This document shows, in pieces, positions 21,129-31,289 of a DNA stretch of 64,000 nucleotides. The stretch's first letter is position 1; every line of letters begins with the position of its first letter. Made by a program: the position numbers and the translations under genes. Below the pieces are notes generated by a model. It was not told the DNA's origin. It was given only the letters and a program-made list of their open reading frames with translations, and searched no databases. This stretch comes from Variovorax sp. PAMC28562 (GTDB taxonomy: Bacteria; Pseudomonadota; Gammaproteobacteria; Burkholderiales; Burkholderiaceae_C), in assembly GCF_014303735.1 (NCBI RefSeq), contig NZ_CP060296.1, positions 3,369,501 to 3,433,500 on the forward strand. Direction: 5' to 3'.

Positions 21129-21659
21129 TCAGCTCCGGGTAGCCAACTGCCCCAGAGCGAACACCGAGTTCGGTCCCTTGGGCATCCTCGGCTTGGCGCG
21201 TTGCCGATTGGCTGGCAGGCTGACGGCCACCATCTCGCGCATCGAACTGCGCTGTGCCGCCTCGGGCCGTACCAGTGATTGCAAAGTGACCGAGTCGAGG
21301 TAGTCGACGACCTGCCGCCCCAAGGAGGCCCAGAGTTCCATCGTCGTCACTCGATCGGGGCTCGGCGCGGCCCGCCGCTCGGTGTCTTGCGCGGGAGGCA
21401 CGGGACCGTCGACGGCGAAGAGGATGTCGGCCACCGTGATCTTCGACGCGTCGCGCGCCAACGCGTAGCCGCCGCCGGGACCACGTGTCGAAGCCACGAG
21501 TTCGTGTCGACGCAAGCGCGCGAACAACGCCTCGAGATAGGACAGCGAGACGTTTTGCCGCTGGCTCAGGATGCTGAGATTGATAGGGCGGTCAGACGCG
21601 TTTTCGGCCATGTCGAGCATGGCGGCGACGGCGAAGCGACCTTTGGTGGTGAGGCGCAT
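21129..21659 (-). CDS. Rrf2-family regulator, IscR-like but without cluster cysteines
   Basis: A 176-residue Rrf2 protein resembling IscR: MRLTTKGRFAVAAMLDMA start, wing-helix recognition region with NVSLSYLEALFARLRRHELVASTRGPGGGYALAR, and a C-terminal helix (LWASLGRQVVDYLDSVTLQSLV). IscR holds a 2Fe-2S cluster with three Cys between about residues 92 and 104. Here the equivalent stretch is PVPPAQDTERRAAPSPDR, and the whole protein has no cysteine at all. It therefore cannot sense by that cluster. No isc genes are nearby. Confidence 0.85.
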   Translation of the reverse strand: MRLTTKGRFAVAAMLDMAENASDRPINLSILSQRQNVSLSYLEALFARLRRHELVASTRGPGGGYALARDASKITVADILFAVDGPVPPAQDTERRAAPSPDRVTTMELWASLGRQVVDYLDSVTLQSLVRPEAAQRSSMREMVAVSLPANRQRAKPRMPKGPNSVFALGQLATRS

Positions 21660-21811
21660 GGTGACAGTCTCCAGAGTGGGTGGTGTTCGGTTCTGTTCGG
21701 GTTCTGTTGAACTTGCTTGACCACTCTAATTTCTTTGTCACTTCAGAAAAATTCGAATAATTGCCACCAACCCTTCGAAGTTTCCGAAGAATCTATCTTC
21801 GCGCGCCGGCG

Positions 21812-23146
21812 CTAGCGATCGAAAGCGGGCCGCTTCGGATCGAACTTCCAGCCAGGAATCAGCGCCTGCATTGCCGTCGCATCGTCACGAGAGCCGAGCC
21901 CGTGCTGCTTGTACAACTGGTGCGCCTTCTCTACTTCGGCCATGTCCAGTTCGACGCCCAGTCCCGGTTTCTTCGGCACCTGCACGTGGCCGTCGACGAT
22001 CTGCAGCGGCTCCTTCGTCAGTCGCTGACCGTCTTGCCAGATCCAGTGCGTGTCGATGGCGGTCACCTTGCCAGGCGCCGCCGCACCGACGTGCGTGAAC
22101 ATCGCCAACGACACGTCGAAGTGATTGTTCGAATGGCTGCCCCAGGTCAGGCCCCAGTCGCGGCAGGTCTGCGCGACGCGCACCGAACCGGCCATGGTCC
22201 AGAAATGCGGGTCGGCCAGCGGGATGTCGACCGACTGCAGTGAAAGCGCGTGCGTCAGCTGGCGCCAGTCCGTGGCGATCATGTTGGTCGCCGTCGGCAG
22301 CCCGGTGGCGCGGCGGAATTCGGCCATCACCTCGCGGCCTGAAAAACCGTCTTCGGCACCACAGGGGTCCTCCGCATAAGCGACCAACCCGCGCATGCGA
22401 TGGCCCAGGCGGATCGCATCTTTCAGCAGCCAGCCACCGTTCGGATCGAGCGTGACGCGCGCCTCGGGAAAGCGCTCGTGCAGCGCGACGATGGCGTCGA
22501 CTTCTTCGTCGCCACGCAGCACGCCGCCCTTGAGTTTGAAGTCGTTGAAGCCGTATTTGGCGCGCGCCGCTTCGGCCAGCGCGACGATGGCTGCGGGCGT
22601 CATGGCTTTCTCGTGCCGCAGGCGAAACCAGTCGTTGTCGGCATCAGCGTCCGTGACGTAGGGCAGGTCGGTCTTGGCCTTGTCGCCGACGTAGAAAAGA
22701 TAGCCCAGCATCTCGACCGAGTCGCGTTGCTGGCCTTCGCCGAGCAACGCTGCGACCGGCACATCGAGATGCTGGCCGAGCAGGTCGAGCAGGGCAGATT
22801 CGATGGCCGTTACCGCATGGATGGTGGTGCGCAGGTCGAAGGTCTGCAGGCCGCGGCCGCCGCTGTCGCGATCGGCGAACTTCGTCTGCACTTCTTGCAG
22901 CAGGCGCTGTTGCGAACCGAGCGGCTGACCGACGATCAGCGGGCGCGCGTCTTCGAGGGTCTGGCGGATCTTTTCGCCGCCCGGCACCTCGCCTACGCCG
23001 GTGCGGCCGGCGCTGTCGGTGAGGATGAGGATGTTGCGGGTGAAGAACGGCCCGTGCGCGCCGCTCAGGTTGAGCAGCATGCTGTCGCGCCCCGCCACCG
23101 GGATGACGCGCAGTCCGGTGATGCGCGGGGTGGAAGATTCAGGCAT
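21812..23146 (-). CDS. gudD: Glucarate dehydratase
   Basis: Enolase-superfamily enzyme converting D-glucarate (and L-idarate) to 5-keto-4-deoxyglucarate. The 444-residue length fits GudD. Key sites are the catalytic K-x-K in [10 protein letters not shown], the metal ligand in [14 protein letters not shown], and the His base in [16 protein letters not shown]. It is the last gene of a four-gene minus-strand operon (garD, kdgD, semialdehyde dehydrogenase, gudD), 30 bp after the dehydrogenase. Confidence 0.95.
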   Translation of the reverse strand: MPESSTPRITGLRVIPVAGRDSMLLNLSGAHGPFFTRNILILTDSAGRTGVGEVPGGEKIRQTLEDARPLIVGQPLGSQQRLLQEVQTKFADRDSGGRGLQTFDLRTTIHAVTAIESALLDLLGQHLDVPVAALLGEGQQRDSVEMLGYLFYVGDKAKTDLPYVTDADADNDWFRLRHEKAMTPAAIVALAEAARAKYGFNDFKLKGGVLRGDEEVDAIVALHERFPEARVTLDPNGGWLLKDAIRLGHRMRGLVAYAEDPCGAEDGFSGREVMAEFRRATGLPTATNMIATDWRQLTHALSLQSVDIPLADPHFWTMAGSVRVAQTCRDWGLTWGSHSNNHFDVSLAMFTHVGAAAPGKVTAIDTHWIWQDGQRLTKEPLQIVDGHVQVPKKPGLGVELDMAEVEKAHQLYKQHGLGSRDDATAMQALIPGWKFDPKRPAFDR

Positions 23147-23176
23147 CGCTTGTCTCCATATTCAGAGCCTCATTCA

Positions 23177-24613
23177 TTACGCCAAGGTGTACGCCGTCTT
23201 CACCGTGGTGAAGAACTCCTGCGCGTACTTGCCTTGCTCGCGCGGCCCGTAGCTCGAACCCTTGCGGCCGCCGAAGGGCACGTGGTAGTCGACCCCCGCA
23301 GTCGGCAGGTTGACCATCACCATGCCGGCCTGGCTGTGCCGCTTGAAGTGCGTCGCGTACTTGAGGCTGGTGGTCGCGATGCCGGCCGACAAACCGAACT
23401 CCGTGTCGTTGGCGGTGAAGAGCGCTTCGTCGTAGTTCTTGACCTTGATGACACTTGCCACCGGGCCGAAGATCTCTTCCTTGTTGATACGCATCGACGC
23501 CACTGATTCGCTGAAGAGTGCCGGCGACATGTAGAAGCCCTCGGTCGCGAGCTTGAGGCGTTCGCCGCCCGCGGCCAGCGTGGCGCCTTCGTCCTTGCCG
23601 ATCTGCACGTACTCCAGATCCTGGTCGAGCTGGCTTTGGCTCGACACCGGGCCGACATCGGTACCTGCGGTGAGCGCATCGCCCACCTTGATCTTCGCCA
23701 TGCGTTCTTTCATCGCATCGATGAACTTCGGGTAGATGCCTTCGGTCACGATGAGGCGGCTCGACGCCGTGCAGCGCTGGCCGGTCGCGTAGAAGGCGCT
23801 TTGCACGCTGAGCTCGACGGCTTGCGCCAAGTCGGCATCGTCGAGCACGACTTGCGGGTTCTTGCCGCCCATTTCGAGCTGCACTTTTTTCTGGTTCGTC
23901 ACGCACTGGATGCCGATCGCACGACCCACGCCCACCGAGCCGGTGAAGCTGATCGCGTGCACGCCGGGGTGATTCACCAGTGCGTTGCCGATGACGCTGC
24001 CGCGTCCCATCACCAGGTTGAACACACCGGCTGGAATGCCCGAGCGGCTGATGATCTCAGCCAGTGCCCAGGCGCTGCCCGGCACCAGGTCGGCGGGCTT
24101 CAACACCACGCAATTGCCGAAGGCGAGGGCAGGCGCGATCTTCCAGGCCGGGATCGCGATTGGGAAGTTCCAAGGCGTGATGAGGCCGACGACGCCGACT
24201 GGTTCGCGCGTGATCTCCACGCCGATGTTCGGCCGCACCGAAGGCAGCAGTTCGCCCGACAGCCGCAGGCATTCGCCCGCGAAGAACTTGAAGATCTGGC
24301 CGGCGCGAGTGGCCTCGCCGATGCCTTCGGGCTTGGTCTTGCCTTCTTCGCGAGCGAGCAGCGTGCCGAGCTCTTCCTTGCGCGCCAGGATCTCGGTGCC
24401 GATCTTGTCGAGCGCATCGGAGCGGGCCTGGATGCTGCCGGTGGCCCAGGCCGGGAAGGCGGCGGTAGCGGCTGCCACAGCGGCTTCGACATGCGCAGCG
24501 TCGCCCTGCGTGTACTCGGCGATGGTGTCGCCGAGGTTGGACGGGTTCAGGTTCGGGCTGTAGCTGCTGCCCTGGGTCCACTCGCCGCCGATGAGGTTGT
24601 CGTGTTGTTGCAT
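23177..24613 (-). CDS. 2,5-dioxovalerate (alpha-ketoglutarate semialdehyde) dehydrogenase
   Basis: NAD(P)-dependent aldehyde dehydrogenase of 478 residues. It has TPWNFPIAIPAWKIAPAL, FTGSVGVGRAIG, the general-base Glu in QLEMGGKNP and the nucleophile Cys in ATGQRCTASSRLIV. Its place directly after kdgD identifies it as the enzyme that oxidises 2,5-dioxopentanoate to 2-oxoglutarate, the last step of the oxidative aldarate pathway. It begins 10 bases after the kdgD stop. Confidence 0.92.
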   Translation of the reverse strand: MQQHDNLIGGEWTQGSSYSPNLNPSNLGDTIAEYTQGDAAHVEAAVAAATAAFPAWATGSIQARSDALDKIGTEILARKEELGTLLAREEGKTKPEGIGEATRAGQIFKFFAGECLRLSGELLPSVRPNIGVEITREPVGVVGLITPWNFPIAIPAWKIAPALAFGNCVVLKPADLVPGSAWALAEIISRSGIPAGVFNLVMGRGSVIGNALVNHPGVHAISFTGSVGVGRAIGIQCVTNQKKVQLEMGGKNPQVVLDDADLAQAVELSVQSAFYATGQRCTASSRLIVTEGIYPKFIDAMKERMAKIKVGDALTAGTDVGPVSSQSQLDQDLEYVQIGKDEGATLAAGGERLKLATEGFYMSPALFSESVASMRINKEEIFGPVASVIKVKNYDEALFTANDTEFGLSAGIATTSLKYATHFKRHSQAGMVMVNLPTAGVDYHVPFGGRKGSSYGPREQGKYAQEFFTTVKTAYTLA

Positions 24614-24623
24614 GTGTTGGCTT

Positions 24624-25544
24624 TCAGAGGCCTTGCGGGCCGAGCTTGTCGATAAGAACCTTCAGCATCTCGACTTCGTCGGGCTTCAGGTCGGTGAGTG
24701 GGGGGCGAACCGGGCCGGCGCTGTGGCCGACGATGGTCGCGCCTGCCTTGACGATGCTGACGGCATAGCCTTGCATGCGGTTGCGGATCTCCAGGTACGG
24801 CATGAAGAAGTCCTTCAGCAAACGATGCTGGGTCTTCATGTCGTCGTCGCGCACGGCTGCGTAGAACTGCATCGCCGTTTTCGGGATGAAGTTGAAGACT
24901 GCCGACGAATAGACGGGCGTACCCATCGCCTTGTATGCGGCGGCATAGACCTCGGCGGTCGGCAATCCGCCGAGGTAGGCGAAGCGGTCGCCCATGCGCT
25001 GGTACACAGCGACCATCGCCTCGATGTCGCCCACGCCGTCCTTGAAGCCGACGAGGTTCGGGTTGCGTTCGGCAAGGCCTGCGAGAGTGTCGGGCTTGAA
25101 GCGCGTGGCGCCGCCGCGGTTGTAGACCACCACGCCGAAGTCGACGCTCTTGCACACGGCGTCGACGTGTGCGGCCAGACCTTCCTGTCCTGCTTCGGTC
25201 AGGTAATGCGGCATCAAAAGGATGCCGTGCGCGCCGGCCTTTTCAGCGGCTTGTGCGCACTGGATCGCGAAGCGCGTCGGACCACCGGCGCCGGCAATGA
25301 TCGGCACCACGCCGCGGCAGGTGTCGACTGCGGTCTGGATGATGCCGGGGTATTCGTCGCCGGTCAGCGAGAAGAACTCGCCCGTGCCGCCGGCCGCGAA
25401 CAGCGCGGTCGCACCATAGGGCGCCAGCCATTCGAGGCGCTTCTGGTAGCCCTTCTTGTCGAAGTCGCCATGGCTGTCGAAGTCGGTCAGCGGGAAGGAC
25501 AGCAGGCCGGAGCCCATGATGGTTTTAAGTTCTTGCGGGTTCAT
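24624..25544 (-). CDS. kdgD: 5-dehydro-4-deoxyglucarate dehydratase
   Basis: DapA-family class I lyase that dehydrates and decarboxylates 5-keto-4-deoxyglucarate to 2,5-dioxopentanoate. The 306-residue barrel has [10 protein letters not shown] at the N-terminus, [14 protein letters not shown], the Tyr in VVVYNRGGA and the Schiff-base Lys in [11 protein letters not shown]. It lies between garD and the semialdehyde dehydrogenase in the aldarate operon. Confidence 0.95.
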   Translation of the reverse strand: MNPQELKTIMGSGLLSFPLTDFDSHGDFDKKGYQKRLEWLAPYGATALFAAGGTGEFFSLTGDEYPGIIQTAVDTCRGVVPIIAGAGGPTRFAIQCAQAAEKAGAHGILLMPHYLTEAGQEGLAAHVDAVCKSVDFGVVVYNRGGATRFKPDTLAGLAERNPNLVGFKDGVGDIEAMVAVYQRMGDRFAYLGGLPTAEVYAAAYKAMGTPVYSSAVFNFIPKTAMQFYAAVRDDDMKTQHRLLKDFFMPYLEIRNRMQGYAVSIVKAGATIVGHSAGPVRPPLTDLKPDEVEMLKVLIDKLGPQGL

Positions 25545-25607
25545 GCGTTGGCGGGAGTGAATTCGTTGAAATTGGCCGAGAGGAGGGCGTCCGTTCAGTG
25601 GAACGGA

Positions 25608-27203
25608 TCAGGTCACCGGCGCCGGATTGAACAGCACCAGCGCGTTGTGCAGCTTCCAGTGCTCGGCCCATGTCTTCTTGCGGCCGCTGGCGACGTCGAG
25701 CATCAGCTGGAACATCTCCCAGCCGACGTCGGCGATGGTCTTTTCGCCCGTGGCGATGGTGCCGGCGTTGATGTCCATGAGGTCGTGCCAGCGGCGTGCC
25801 AGGTCTTCGCGCGTGGCTACTTTGATAACGGGCACCTCGGCCAGACCGTAAGGCGTGCCGCGGCCGGTGGTGAACACGTGCAGGTTCATGCCGGCGGCGA
25901 GTTGAAGCGTGCCGCAGATGAAGTCGCTGGCCGGAGTGGCCGCGTAGATCAGGCCGCTGGTAATGCCCTTTTGCCGCGCGCTTTCGCCCGGTGCGAGGAC
26001 GCCTGAAATCGGCGAGCTGCCCGACTTCACGATCGAGCCCATCGCCTTCTCGACGATGTTCGACAGGCCGCCTTGCTTGTTGCCCGGCGTGGTGTTGGCG
26101 CTGCGGTCGACACGGCCTTTGTCCAGGTAGGCGTCGTACCAGGCCATCTCGCGGATCATGGCTTCGGCCACTTCCGGCGTGCTTGCGCGCGAGGTGAGTT
26201 GGTCGATGCCGTCACGCACCTCGGTCACTTCGGAGAACATGACGGTGGCACCGGCACGCACCAGCAGGTCGGTGCAAAAACCGACGGCCGGATTGGCGGT
26301 GACGCCAGAGAACGCATCGCTGCCGCCGCATTGCACGCCGACCACCAGTGCGCTCGCCGGCACGGTCTCGCGGCGGCGATCGTTCAGGCGTTCAAGGTGT
26401 TCTTCGGCCTGCCGCATGATCGACTCGACCATCGACATGAAGCCGACATGCGCATCGTCTTGAAGGCACACGACGTCGAGCTTGGGGCTGGCGCTGTCGC
26501 CGACATCGGCCACGTTGCGCTCATCGATCAACGGGATGGTGCCGGGTGGCATCAGGCGCTCGGGCTGCAGCTTTTCGCAGCCCAGGCTGACCAGCATCAC
26601 CTCGCCGCCGAAGTTCGGGTTGAGGCTGATGTTGCGCAGCGTGCGGATAGGAATGATCGCGTCCGGCGCGTCGATGGCGACGCCGCAGCCGTAGGTGTGT
26701 TCGAGTGCCACCACGTCGTCGACGTTCGGGTACTTGGGCAGCAGCTCGGCCTTGATGCGCGTCACTGCGAAGTCGGTGACACCGGCCACGCACTGCACGG
26801 TCTGCGTGATGGCCAGGATGTTGCGGGTGCCGACCGAGCCGTCGAGATTGCGAAAGCCCTCGAAGGTATAGCCCTCCAGCGGCGGTTGTGGTGCGGGCTT
26901 GACGGTGGCGATCGGCAAACCGACGAGCTCTCGCGCGGCGGGCATTCTGAGCAGGCGTTCATGCACCCAGGTACCGGCTTTCAGGTCCTTCAGCGCATAG
27001 CCGATGACCACGTTGTAGCGCCGCACTTCGCCGCCGGTGGGAATGTCGACCAGCGCGACCTTGTGGGCTTGCGGCACCTTGTCGACGAGGGTGAGGCCGG
27101 ACGGGAAGACGGTGCCGGCGGGCAGGCCGCCATCGTTGACGACGATGGCGACGTTGTCGCGGTCGTCCATCGTGATGTAGAGGGGCGCGCGAGGTGTGCT
27201 CAT
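25608..27203 (-). CDS. garD: Galactarate dehydratase
   Basis: UxaA/GarD-family iron-dependent dehydratase that turns galactarate into 5-keto-4-deoxyglucarate. The 531-residue protein has an N-terminal SAF-like domain (residues 1-90) and the large catalytic domain with [38 protein letters not shown] and [12 protein letters not shown], whose cysteines fit the metal site. It is the first gene of the minus-strand aldarate operon, with a LacI-type half-palindrome 42 bp upstream of its ATG. Confidence 0.95.
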   Translation of the reverse strand: MSTPRAPLYITMDDRDNVAIVVNDGGLPAGTVFPSGLTLVDKVPQAHKVALVDIPTGGEVRRYNVVIGYALKDLKAGTWVHERLLRMPAARELVGLPIATVKPAPQPPLEGYTFEGFRNLDGSVGTRNILAITQTVQCVAGVTDFAVTRIKAELLPKYPNVDDVVALEHTYGCGVAIDAPDAIIPIRTLRNISLNPNFGGEVMLVSLGCEKLQPERLMPPGTIPLIDERNVADVGDSASPKLDVVCLQDDAHVGFMSMVESIMRQAEEHLERLNDRRRETVPASALVVGVQCGGSDAFSGVTANPAVGFCTDLLVRAGATVMFSEVTEVRDGIDQLTSRASTPEVAEAMIREMAWYDAYLDKGRVDRSANTTPGNKQGGLSNIVEKAMGSIVKSGSSPISGVLAPGESARQKGITSGLIYAATPASDFICGTLQLAAGMNLHVFTTGRGTPYGLAEVPVIKVATREDLARRWHDLMDINAGTIATGEKTIADVGWEMFQLMLDVASGRKKTWAEHWKLHNALVLFNPAPVT

Positions 27204-27244
27204 GGGTTTTCTAAGTTATACGACGACCCCGCAGGGCTCGGGCA

Positions 27245-27260
27245 ATGGTATCGTTATCAA
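27245..27260. promoter_or_regulatory. Possible LacI-type operator in the garD-garL divergent gap
   Basis: ATGGTATCGTTATCAA has the central CG of LacI-family sites and matches 11 of 16 bases of the better palindrome beside the LacI gene (30249-30264). It lies upstream of both garD and garL. Confidence 0.4.
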
Positions 27261-27437
27261 TCGATGCCGTCAACGAGTCGATTTGCAGTCTTTCATTGGC
27301 ATTTCGGGTGTTTTCCCTTAGGTTGTCTGAACAAACGCGTTGTACGATGACCAGCGCTATTGATGGGCTCGAGACTGACTCGGCACCCACTCACGCATTT
27401 GTTCGACAAAGGCAGAAGTCCTTGCGGAGGCACCCCG

Positions 27438-28268
27438 ATGAACGCTTCTTCCACCAGCCCGGCGGCCGTTCCGTATCGCGGTCTGCCCAACACTTTCCGC
27501 GCCGATCTGGTCGCTGGCAAGCGCCTCATCGGCTGCTGGTGTTCGCTCGCCAGCCCGATCACCACCGAGGTTTTGGGCATCGCCGGCTTCGACTGGATCC
27601 TGCTGGATGCTGAGCACGCGCCGAACGATTCCATCAGCCTCATCCCGCAGCTGATGGCGTTGAAAGACAGCACCAGCGCGCCGGTGGTGCGGCCCTCGTG
27701 GAACAACACGGTCGAGATCAAGCGACTGCTCGATGCCGGTGTCTACAACTTGCTCATCCCGTTCGTGCAGAGCGCCGACGAAGCGCGGCACGCCGTGGCC
27801 GCCACGCGATATCCGCCGCAAGGCGTGCGCGGCGTATCGGTGTCGCAGCGCGGCAATCGCTACGGCGGGCTCCCGCAGTACATCCATCAAGCCAACGACC
27901 ACATCGCGGTGATGGTGCAGATCGAAAGCCGGGCGGGTGTCGAGGCGACTGCGGAGATTGCCGCGGTGGAGGGCATCGACGGCATCTTCGTCGGCCCGCA
28001 AGACCTCGCGGCCGGCTACGGCCATCTGCACAACCCGGGTCATCCCGATGTGCAGGCCGCGATCAAGCAAGTCTTCGACAGTGCGCGCGCCGCCGGCAAG
28101 CCGAGCGGCATCCTGGCGCCCGTCGAGGCCGATGCACGGCGCTACCTGGAGTGGGGCGCCACCTTCGTGGCGGTGGGCAGCGACCTGGGCGTGCTGCGCG
28201 GCGGCACGCAGGCGCTTTGCGACAAATACCGCGAGGGCGAAACGACACCGCTCGCTCCGCAATATTGA
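27438..28268 (+). CDS. garL: 2-dehydro-3-deoxyglucarate aldolase
   Basis: HpcH/HpaI-family Mg2+-dependent class II aldolase that splits 5-keto-4-deoxyglucarate into pyruvate and tartronate semialdehyde. The 276-residue protein has [15 protein letters not shown], the metal-binding Glu in [12 protein letters not shown] and the Asp in [18 protein letters not shown] 27438 follows GGAGG; a longer frame from 27360 lacks a ribosome site. It is divergent from garD and followed by garR after 37 bp. Confidence 0.92.
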   Translation: MNASSTSPAAVPYRGLPNTFRADLVAGKRLIGCWCSLASPITTEVLGIAGFDWILLDAEHAPNDSISLIPQLMALKDSTSAPVVRPSWNNTVEIKRLLDAGVYNLLIPFVQSADEARHAVAATRYPPQGVRGVSVSQRGNRYGGLPQYIHQANDHIAVMVQIESRAGVEATAEIAAVEGIDGIFVGPQDLAAGYGHLHNPGHPDVQAAIKQVFDSARAAGKPSGILAPVEADARRYLEWGATFVAVGSDLGVLRGGTQALCDKYREGETTPLAPQY

Positions 28269-28305
28269 TCGACTCGACTCAAGCGAACAACGAAGGACAC
28301 ATCAA

Positions 28306-29184
28306 ATGAAAATCGGATTCATCGGCCTCGGCATCATGGGCGCGCCCATGGCACTCAACCTCCTGAACGCCGGCCACGAACTCTTCGTTCGCACCCGCAG
28401 CAAGGTGCCCGAGTCATTGTCGAAAGCCACGGCCTGCAAGACCAACGCCGACGTCGCGCGGGCCGCCGATGTCATCGTGCTGATGCTGCCCGACACGCCC
28501 GATGTCGATACGGTGCTGTTCGGCAAGGATGGCGTGGCCGAAGGCTTGTCAGCCGGCAAGACCGTGATGGACATGAGCAGCATCTCGCCCATCGAGACCA
28601 AGGTGTTCGCCAAAAAAATCAACGACCTCGGCTGCGAGTACCTCGATGCGCCGGTGTCGGGCGGCGAGGTCGGCGCCAAGGCAGCCAGCCTCACGATCAT
28701 GTGCGGCGGCTCCGAGGCGACCTTCGACAAGGTCAAGCCGCTGCTCGAAGCGATGGGGAAGAACATCACGCTGGTTGGCGGCAACGGCGACGGGCAGACG
28801 ACCAAGGTGGCCAATCAGATCATCGTGGCGCTGAATATCGCTGCCGTGGGCGAGGCGCTTCTCTTCGCCAGCAAGGCCGGCGCCGATCCGGCCAAGGTGC
28901 GGCAGGCGCTGATGGGCGGCTTCGCGGCCAGCCGCATCCTAGAGGTGCACGGCGAGCGGATGATCAAGCGCACCTTCAACCCGGGCTTTCGCATCGCATT
29001 GCATCAAAAGGATCTGAGCCTGGCGCTGGCCGGCGCCAAGTCGATGGGCGTGGCCCTGCCGCAGACCGCATCGGCCGCACAGTTGATGGCGTCGTGCGCA
29101 GCGCATGGCTGGGACCAACTGGACCACTCGGCACTCGTGAAGGCGCTGGAGCAGATGGCCGCGCATGAAGTCGCAGCAGGCTGA
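28306..29184 (+). CDS. garR: Tartronate semialdehyde reductase (2-hydroxy-3-oxopropionate reductase)
   Basis: NAD(P)H-dependent beta-hydroxyacid dehydrogenase that reduces tartronate semialdehyde to D-glycerate. The 292-residue protein has the Rossmann start MKIGFIGLGIMGAPMALNLL, the substrate loop DAPVSGGEVGAKAASL and the catalytic Lys in GQTTKVANQI. AAGGA lies before ATG 28306. It is cotranscribed with garL and convergent with the LacI-type gene, whose stop is 16 bp away. Confidence 0.93.
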   Translation: MKIGFIGLGIMGAPMALNLLNAGHELFVRTRSKVPESLSKATACKTNADVARAADVIVLMLPDTPDVDTVLFGKDGVAEGLSAGKTVMDMSSISPIETKVFAKKINDLGCEYLDAPVSGGEVGAKAASLTIMCGGSEATFDKVKPLLEAMGKNITLVGGNGDGQTTKVANQIIVALNIAAVGEALLFASKAGADPAKVRQALMGGFAASRILEVHGERMIKRTFNPGFRIALHQKDLSLALAGAKSMGVALPQTASAAQLMASCAAHGWDQLDHSALVKALEQMAAHEVAAG

Positions 29185-29200
29185 GCCCGCTGGGGGTCGA

Positions 29201-30232
29201 CTACCGATGCGCAGGGTCGGGCGCAACGGTCGAGTGCCGTTCGACGATCTGAAAGCCGACATCGATGATCGGATGCTCGACCTTCTCGCCGCGGCATCGC
29301 TGAAGGATGAGTCGGACTGCCAGTCGGCCGATCTCGGCGCCGTCGATCTGCACCGTCGTCAGCGACGGTTGCATGTGCGCCGCGAACTCTGCGCCGCCAA
29401 AACCGCAGATCGCAAGGTCTTGCGGAATACGCAGGCCACGCGACTGCGCTTCGATTTGCACGCCTTGCGCCAGCGTGTCCGAACTGCAGCAGACAGCTTG
29501 CAGTCCAGGCTCCTTGTCGAGCAGCTCCGCGAACGCGAGACGACCCAACGCCATGCTGCTCGGCGCCGGGACGATGGCGGTCGGAACATCGCGGCCCAGC
29601 GTCGCAACGAAGCCTTTGCGCCGAAGCATCGCGCGGTGGTCGTCGCCGGTTGCAATGCCGAGCTTCTTCCATCCTTTCGACAGAAAGTATTCAGCGACGG
29701 CCTCTCCCACTTTCTGGTGAGAGAAACCGACCAGCATGTCGATCGGCCGATCGTTCAGATCCCATGTCTCGACCACCGGGATGCCGGACCGCCTGAGGCG
29801 TTCGCGCGCGGCTGGCGAGTGGACGAGGCCGGTCACCACGATGCCATCGGGGCGCCGGCTCATCATCGTGTCGAGCAGTGCTCCTTCGCGGGCGTGGTCG
29901 TAGCCGCTCTGGCCGAGGATGAGCTGGTAGCCGGCGTCGTCGAGTGCACTCGTCAGCGCCTGCACCGTCGGCAAAAACTGCGCGACGGAAATCGCCGGCA
30001 CCAGGCCGGCCACCATCAGACTGCGCTTGGACTTGAGCCCACCCGCCAACAGGTTGGGGATGTAGCCGGTGAGTTCGACCGCCTGCTGCACACGGGCAAT
30101 CGTCGCCGCCGACACGAGCGACGGATTGCTGAGGGCTCGCGACGCAGTGATGAGCGAAACACCGGCCGCCTCGGCGACTTCACGAAGCCTTGCCGGCTTT
30201 GAGTTGACGGAGTCCGAATTTTGATCGTGCAC
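29201..30232 (-). CDS. LacI-family transcriptional regulator of the aldarate locus
   Basis: A 343-residue LacI/GalR repressor. The N-terminal helix-turn-helix and hinge (ARLREVAEAAGVSLITASRALSNPSLVSAATIARV, then LAGGLKSKRS) precede a periplasmic-binding-like effector domain of about 270 residues. The frame has no ATG near the N-terminus; GTG 30232 gives a normal-length protein. The open frame continues far upstream, but only as a shadow of the next gene. A perfect palindrome lies 14 bp upstream of this GTG. Its place inside the cluster points to an aldarate or an intermediate as ligand (inference). Confidence 0.88.
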   Translation of the reverse strand: MHDQNSDSVNSKPARLREVAEAAGVSLITASRALSNPSLVSAATIARVQQAVELTGYIPNLLAGGLKSKRSLMVAGLVPAISVAQFLPTVQALTSALDDAGYQLILGQSGYDHAREGALLDTMMSRRPDGIVVTGLVHSPAARERLRRSGIPVVETWDLNDRPIDMLVGFSHQKVGEAVAEYFLSKGWKKLGIATGDDHRAMLRRKGFVATLGRDVPTAIVPAPSSMALGRLAFAELLDKEPGLQAVCCSSDTLAQGVQIEAQSRGLRIPQDLAICGFGGAEFAAHMQPSLTTVQIDGAEIGRLAVRLILQRCRGEKVEHPIIDVGFQIVERHSTVAPDPAHR

Positions 30233-30246
30233 AGAAGCGAACTTTG

Positions 30247-30266
30247 AAATGACAGCGTTGTCATTT
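30247..30266. promoter_or_regulatory. LacI-type operator palindrome
   Basis: AAATGACA-GCGT-TGTCATTT is an 8+4+8 palindrome with a central CG, the usual form of LacI-family sites. It lies in the 87-bp gap between the divergent lacI-type gene and the binding-protein gene, where it can control both. Confidence 0.7.
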
Positions 30267-30319
30267 TCACCCGATTTTTTAATCACCACTCCGAAGACAA
30301 CATGACCAAGGAAACATCC

Positions 30320-31279
30320 ATGAAGAAGCTGCTGACTGCCATCTCCATCGGCCTGATGGCCTTTGGCGCCAATGCCCAGAACTGGCCCGAGAAGTCCGTG
30401 ACGCTCGTCGTTCCGTTTCCGCCAGGCGGCTCGACCGACCAGGTCGCCCGCGCTGTCGCGCCGCGTATGGGCGACAGGTTCAAGCAGTCGTTTTTGGTCG
30501 ACAACAAGGCGGGCGCTACCGGCACCATCGGCGCCACCTTCGTCAAGCGCGCCGCACCGGATGGCTACACCTTTCTGGTCACGTCGCTGGGTCCGCTGGT
30601 GATCGTGCCGCACCTCATGAAGGGCCTGCAGTACGACCCGTTGAAAGATTTCGACCTGATCACGGTGGCAGTCGCTTCGCCCAACATTCTTGTGGTTCCA
30701 GCCAACTCGCCGCACAAGAGCGTGGCCGACATCATTGCGTACGAAAAAGCCAACCCCGGCAAGATGACTTTCGCTTCGGCCGGCAACGGCTCCAGCGACC
30801 ACCTGACGGCCGAGCTGTTCTGGCAGCAGACCGGCACCACCGGCATCCACGTGCCTTACAAGGGCGGCGCGCCAGCACACACCGACCTGATGGGCGGCCA
30901 GGTCGACGCATCGTTCCAGAACGTCAACTCGGTGGCGCAGTACATCAAGGGCGGCAAGATGCGCGCGCTGGCGATCACCAGCCCCAAGCGCTCGCCGATC
31001 TTCCCCGACGTGCCGACGCTCGAAGAGGCAGGCGTGAAGGGCGTCGAGGTTGCTTCGTGGCAGGCCATCGTGGCGCCGAAGGGCTTGCCCGTCGCTGTGC
31101 GCGACAAGGCCCACGCGGCGTTCGTCGATGCACTCAACGACCCGAAGGTCAAGGAGCAGTTCACTTCCATCGGCTTCGAGATGGTCGCGAACACGCCAGC
31201 GCAGTTCGCGGAGTTCCAGCAGAAGGAATACGCGCGCTGGAAGAAGGTCATCGAAGCCGGAAAAATCACGATCGAGTGA
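30320..31279 (+). CDS. Tripartite tricarboxylate transporter substrate-binding protein (Bug/TctC family)
   Basis: Periplasmic binding protein of the TTT/Bug family, 319 residues. It has a cleavable signal (MKKLLTAISIGLMAFGANA), then WPEKSVTLVVPFPPGGSTDQVAR, which forms the ligand-anchoring loop, and AGATGTIGATFVKRAAPDGYTF. AAGGA seven bases before ATG 30320 decides the start. No TctA or TctB membrane subunit lies beside it. Position between the LacI gene and a galactarate-type dehydratase suggests aldarate binding. Confidence 0.9.
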   Translation: MKKLLTAISIGLMAFGANAQNWPEKSVTLVVPFPPGGSTDQVARAVAPRMGDRFKQSFLVDNKAGATGTIGATFVKRAAPDGYTFLVTSLGPLVIVPHLMKGLQYDPLKDFDLITVAVASPNILVVPANSPHKSVADIIAYEKANPGKMTFASAGNGSSDHLTAELFWQQTGTTGIHVPYKGGAPAHTDLMGGQVDASFQNVNSVAQYIKGGKMRALAITSPKRSPIFPDVPTLEEAGVKGVEVASWQAIVAPKGLPVAVRDKAHAAFVDALNDPKVKEQFTSIGFEMVANTPAQFAEFQQKEYARWKKVIEAGKITIE

Positions 31280-31289
31280 GCAGGCTTTG

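Noticed and set aside
27357..28262. 301-codon minus-strand frame opposite garL
   Set aside because: The plus-strand frame is an unmistakable HpcH/HpaI aldolase; the other is a shadow.
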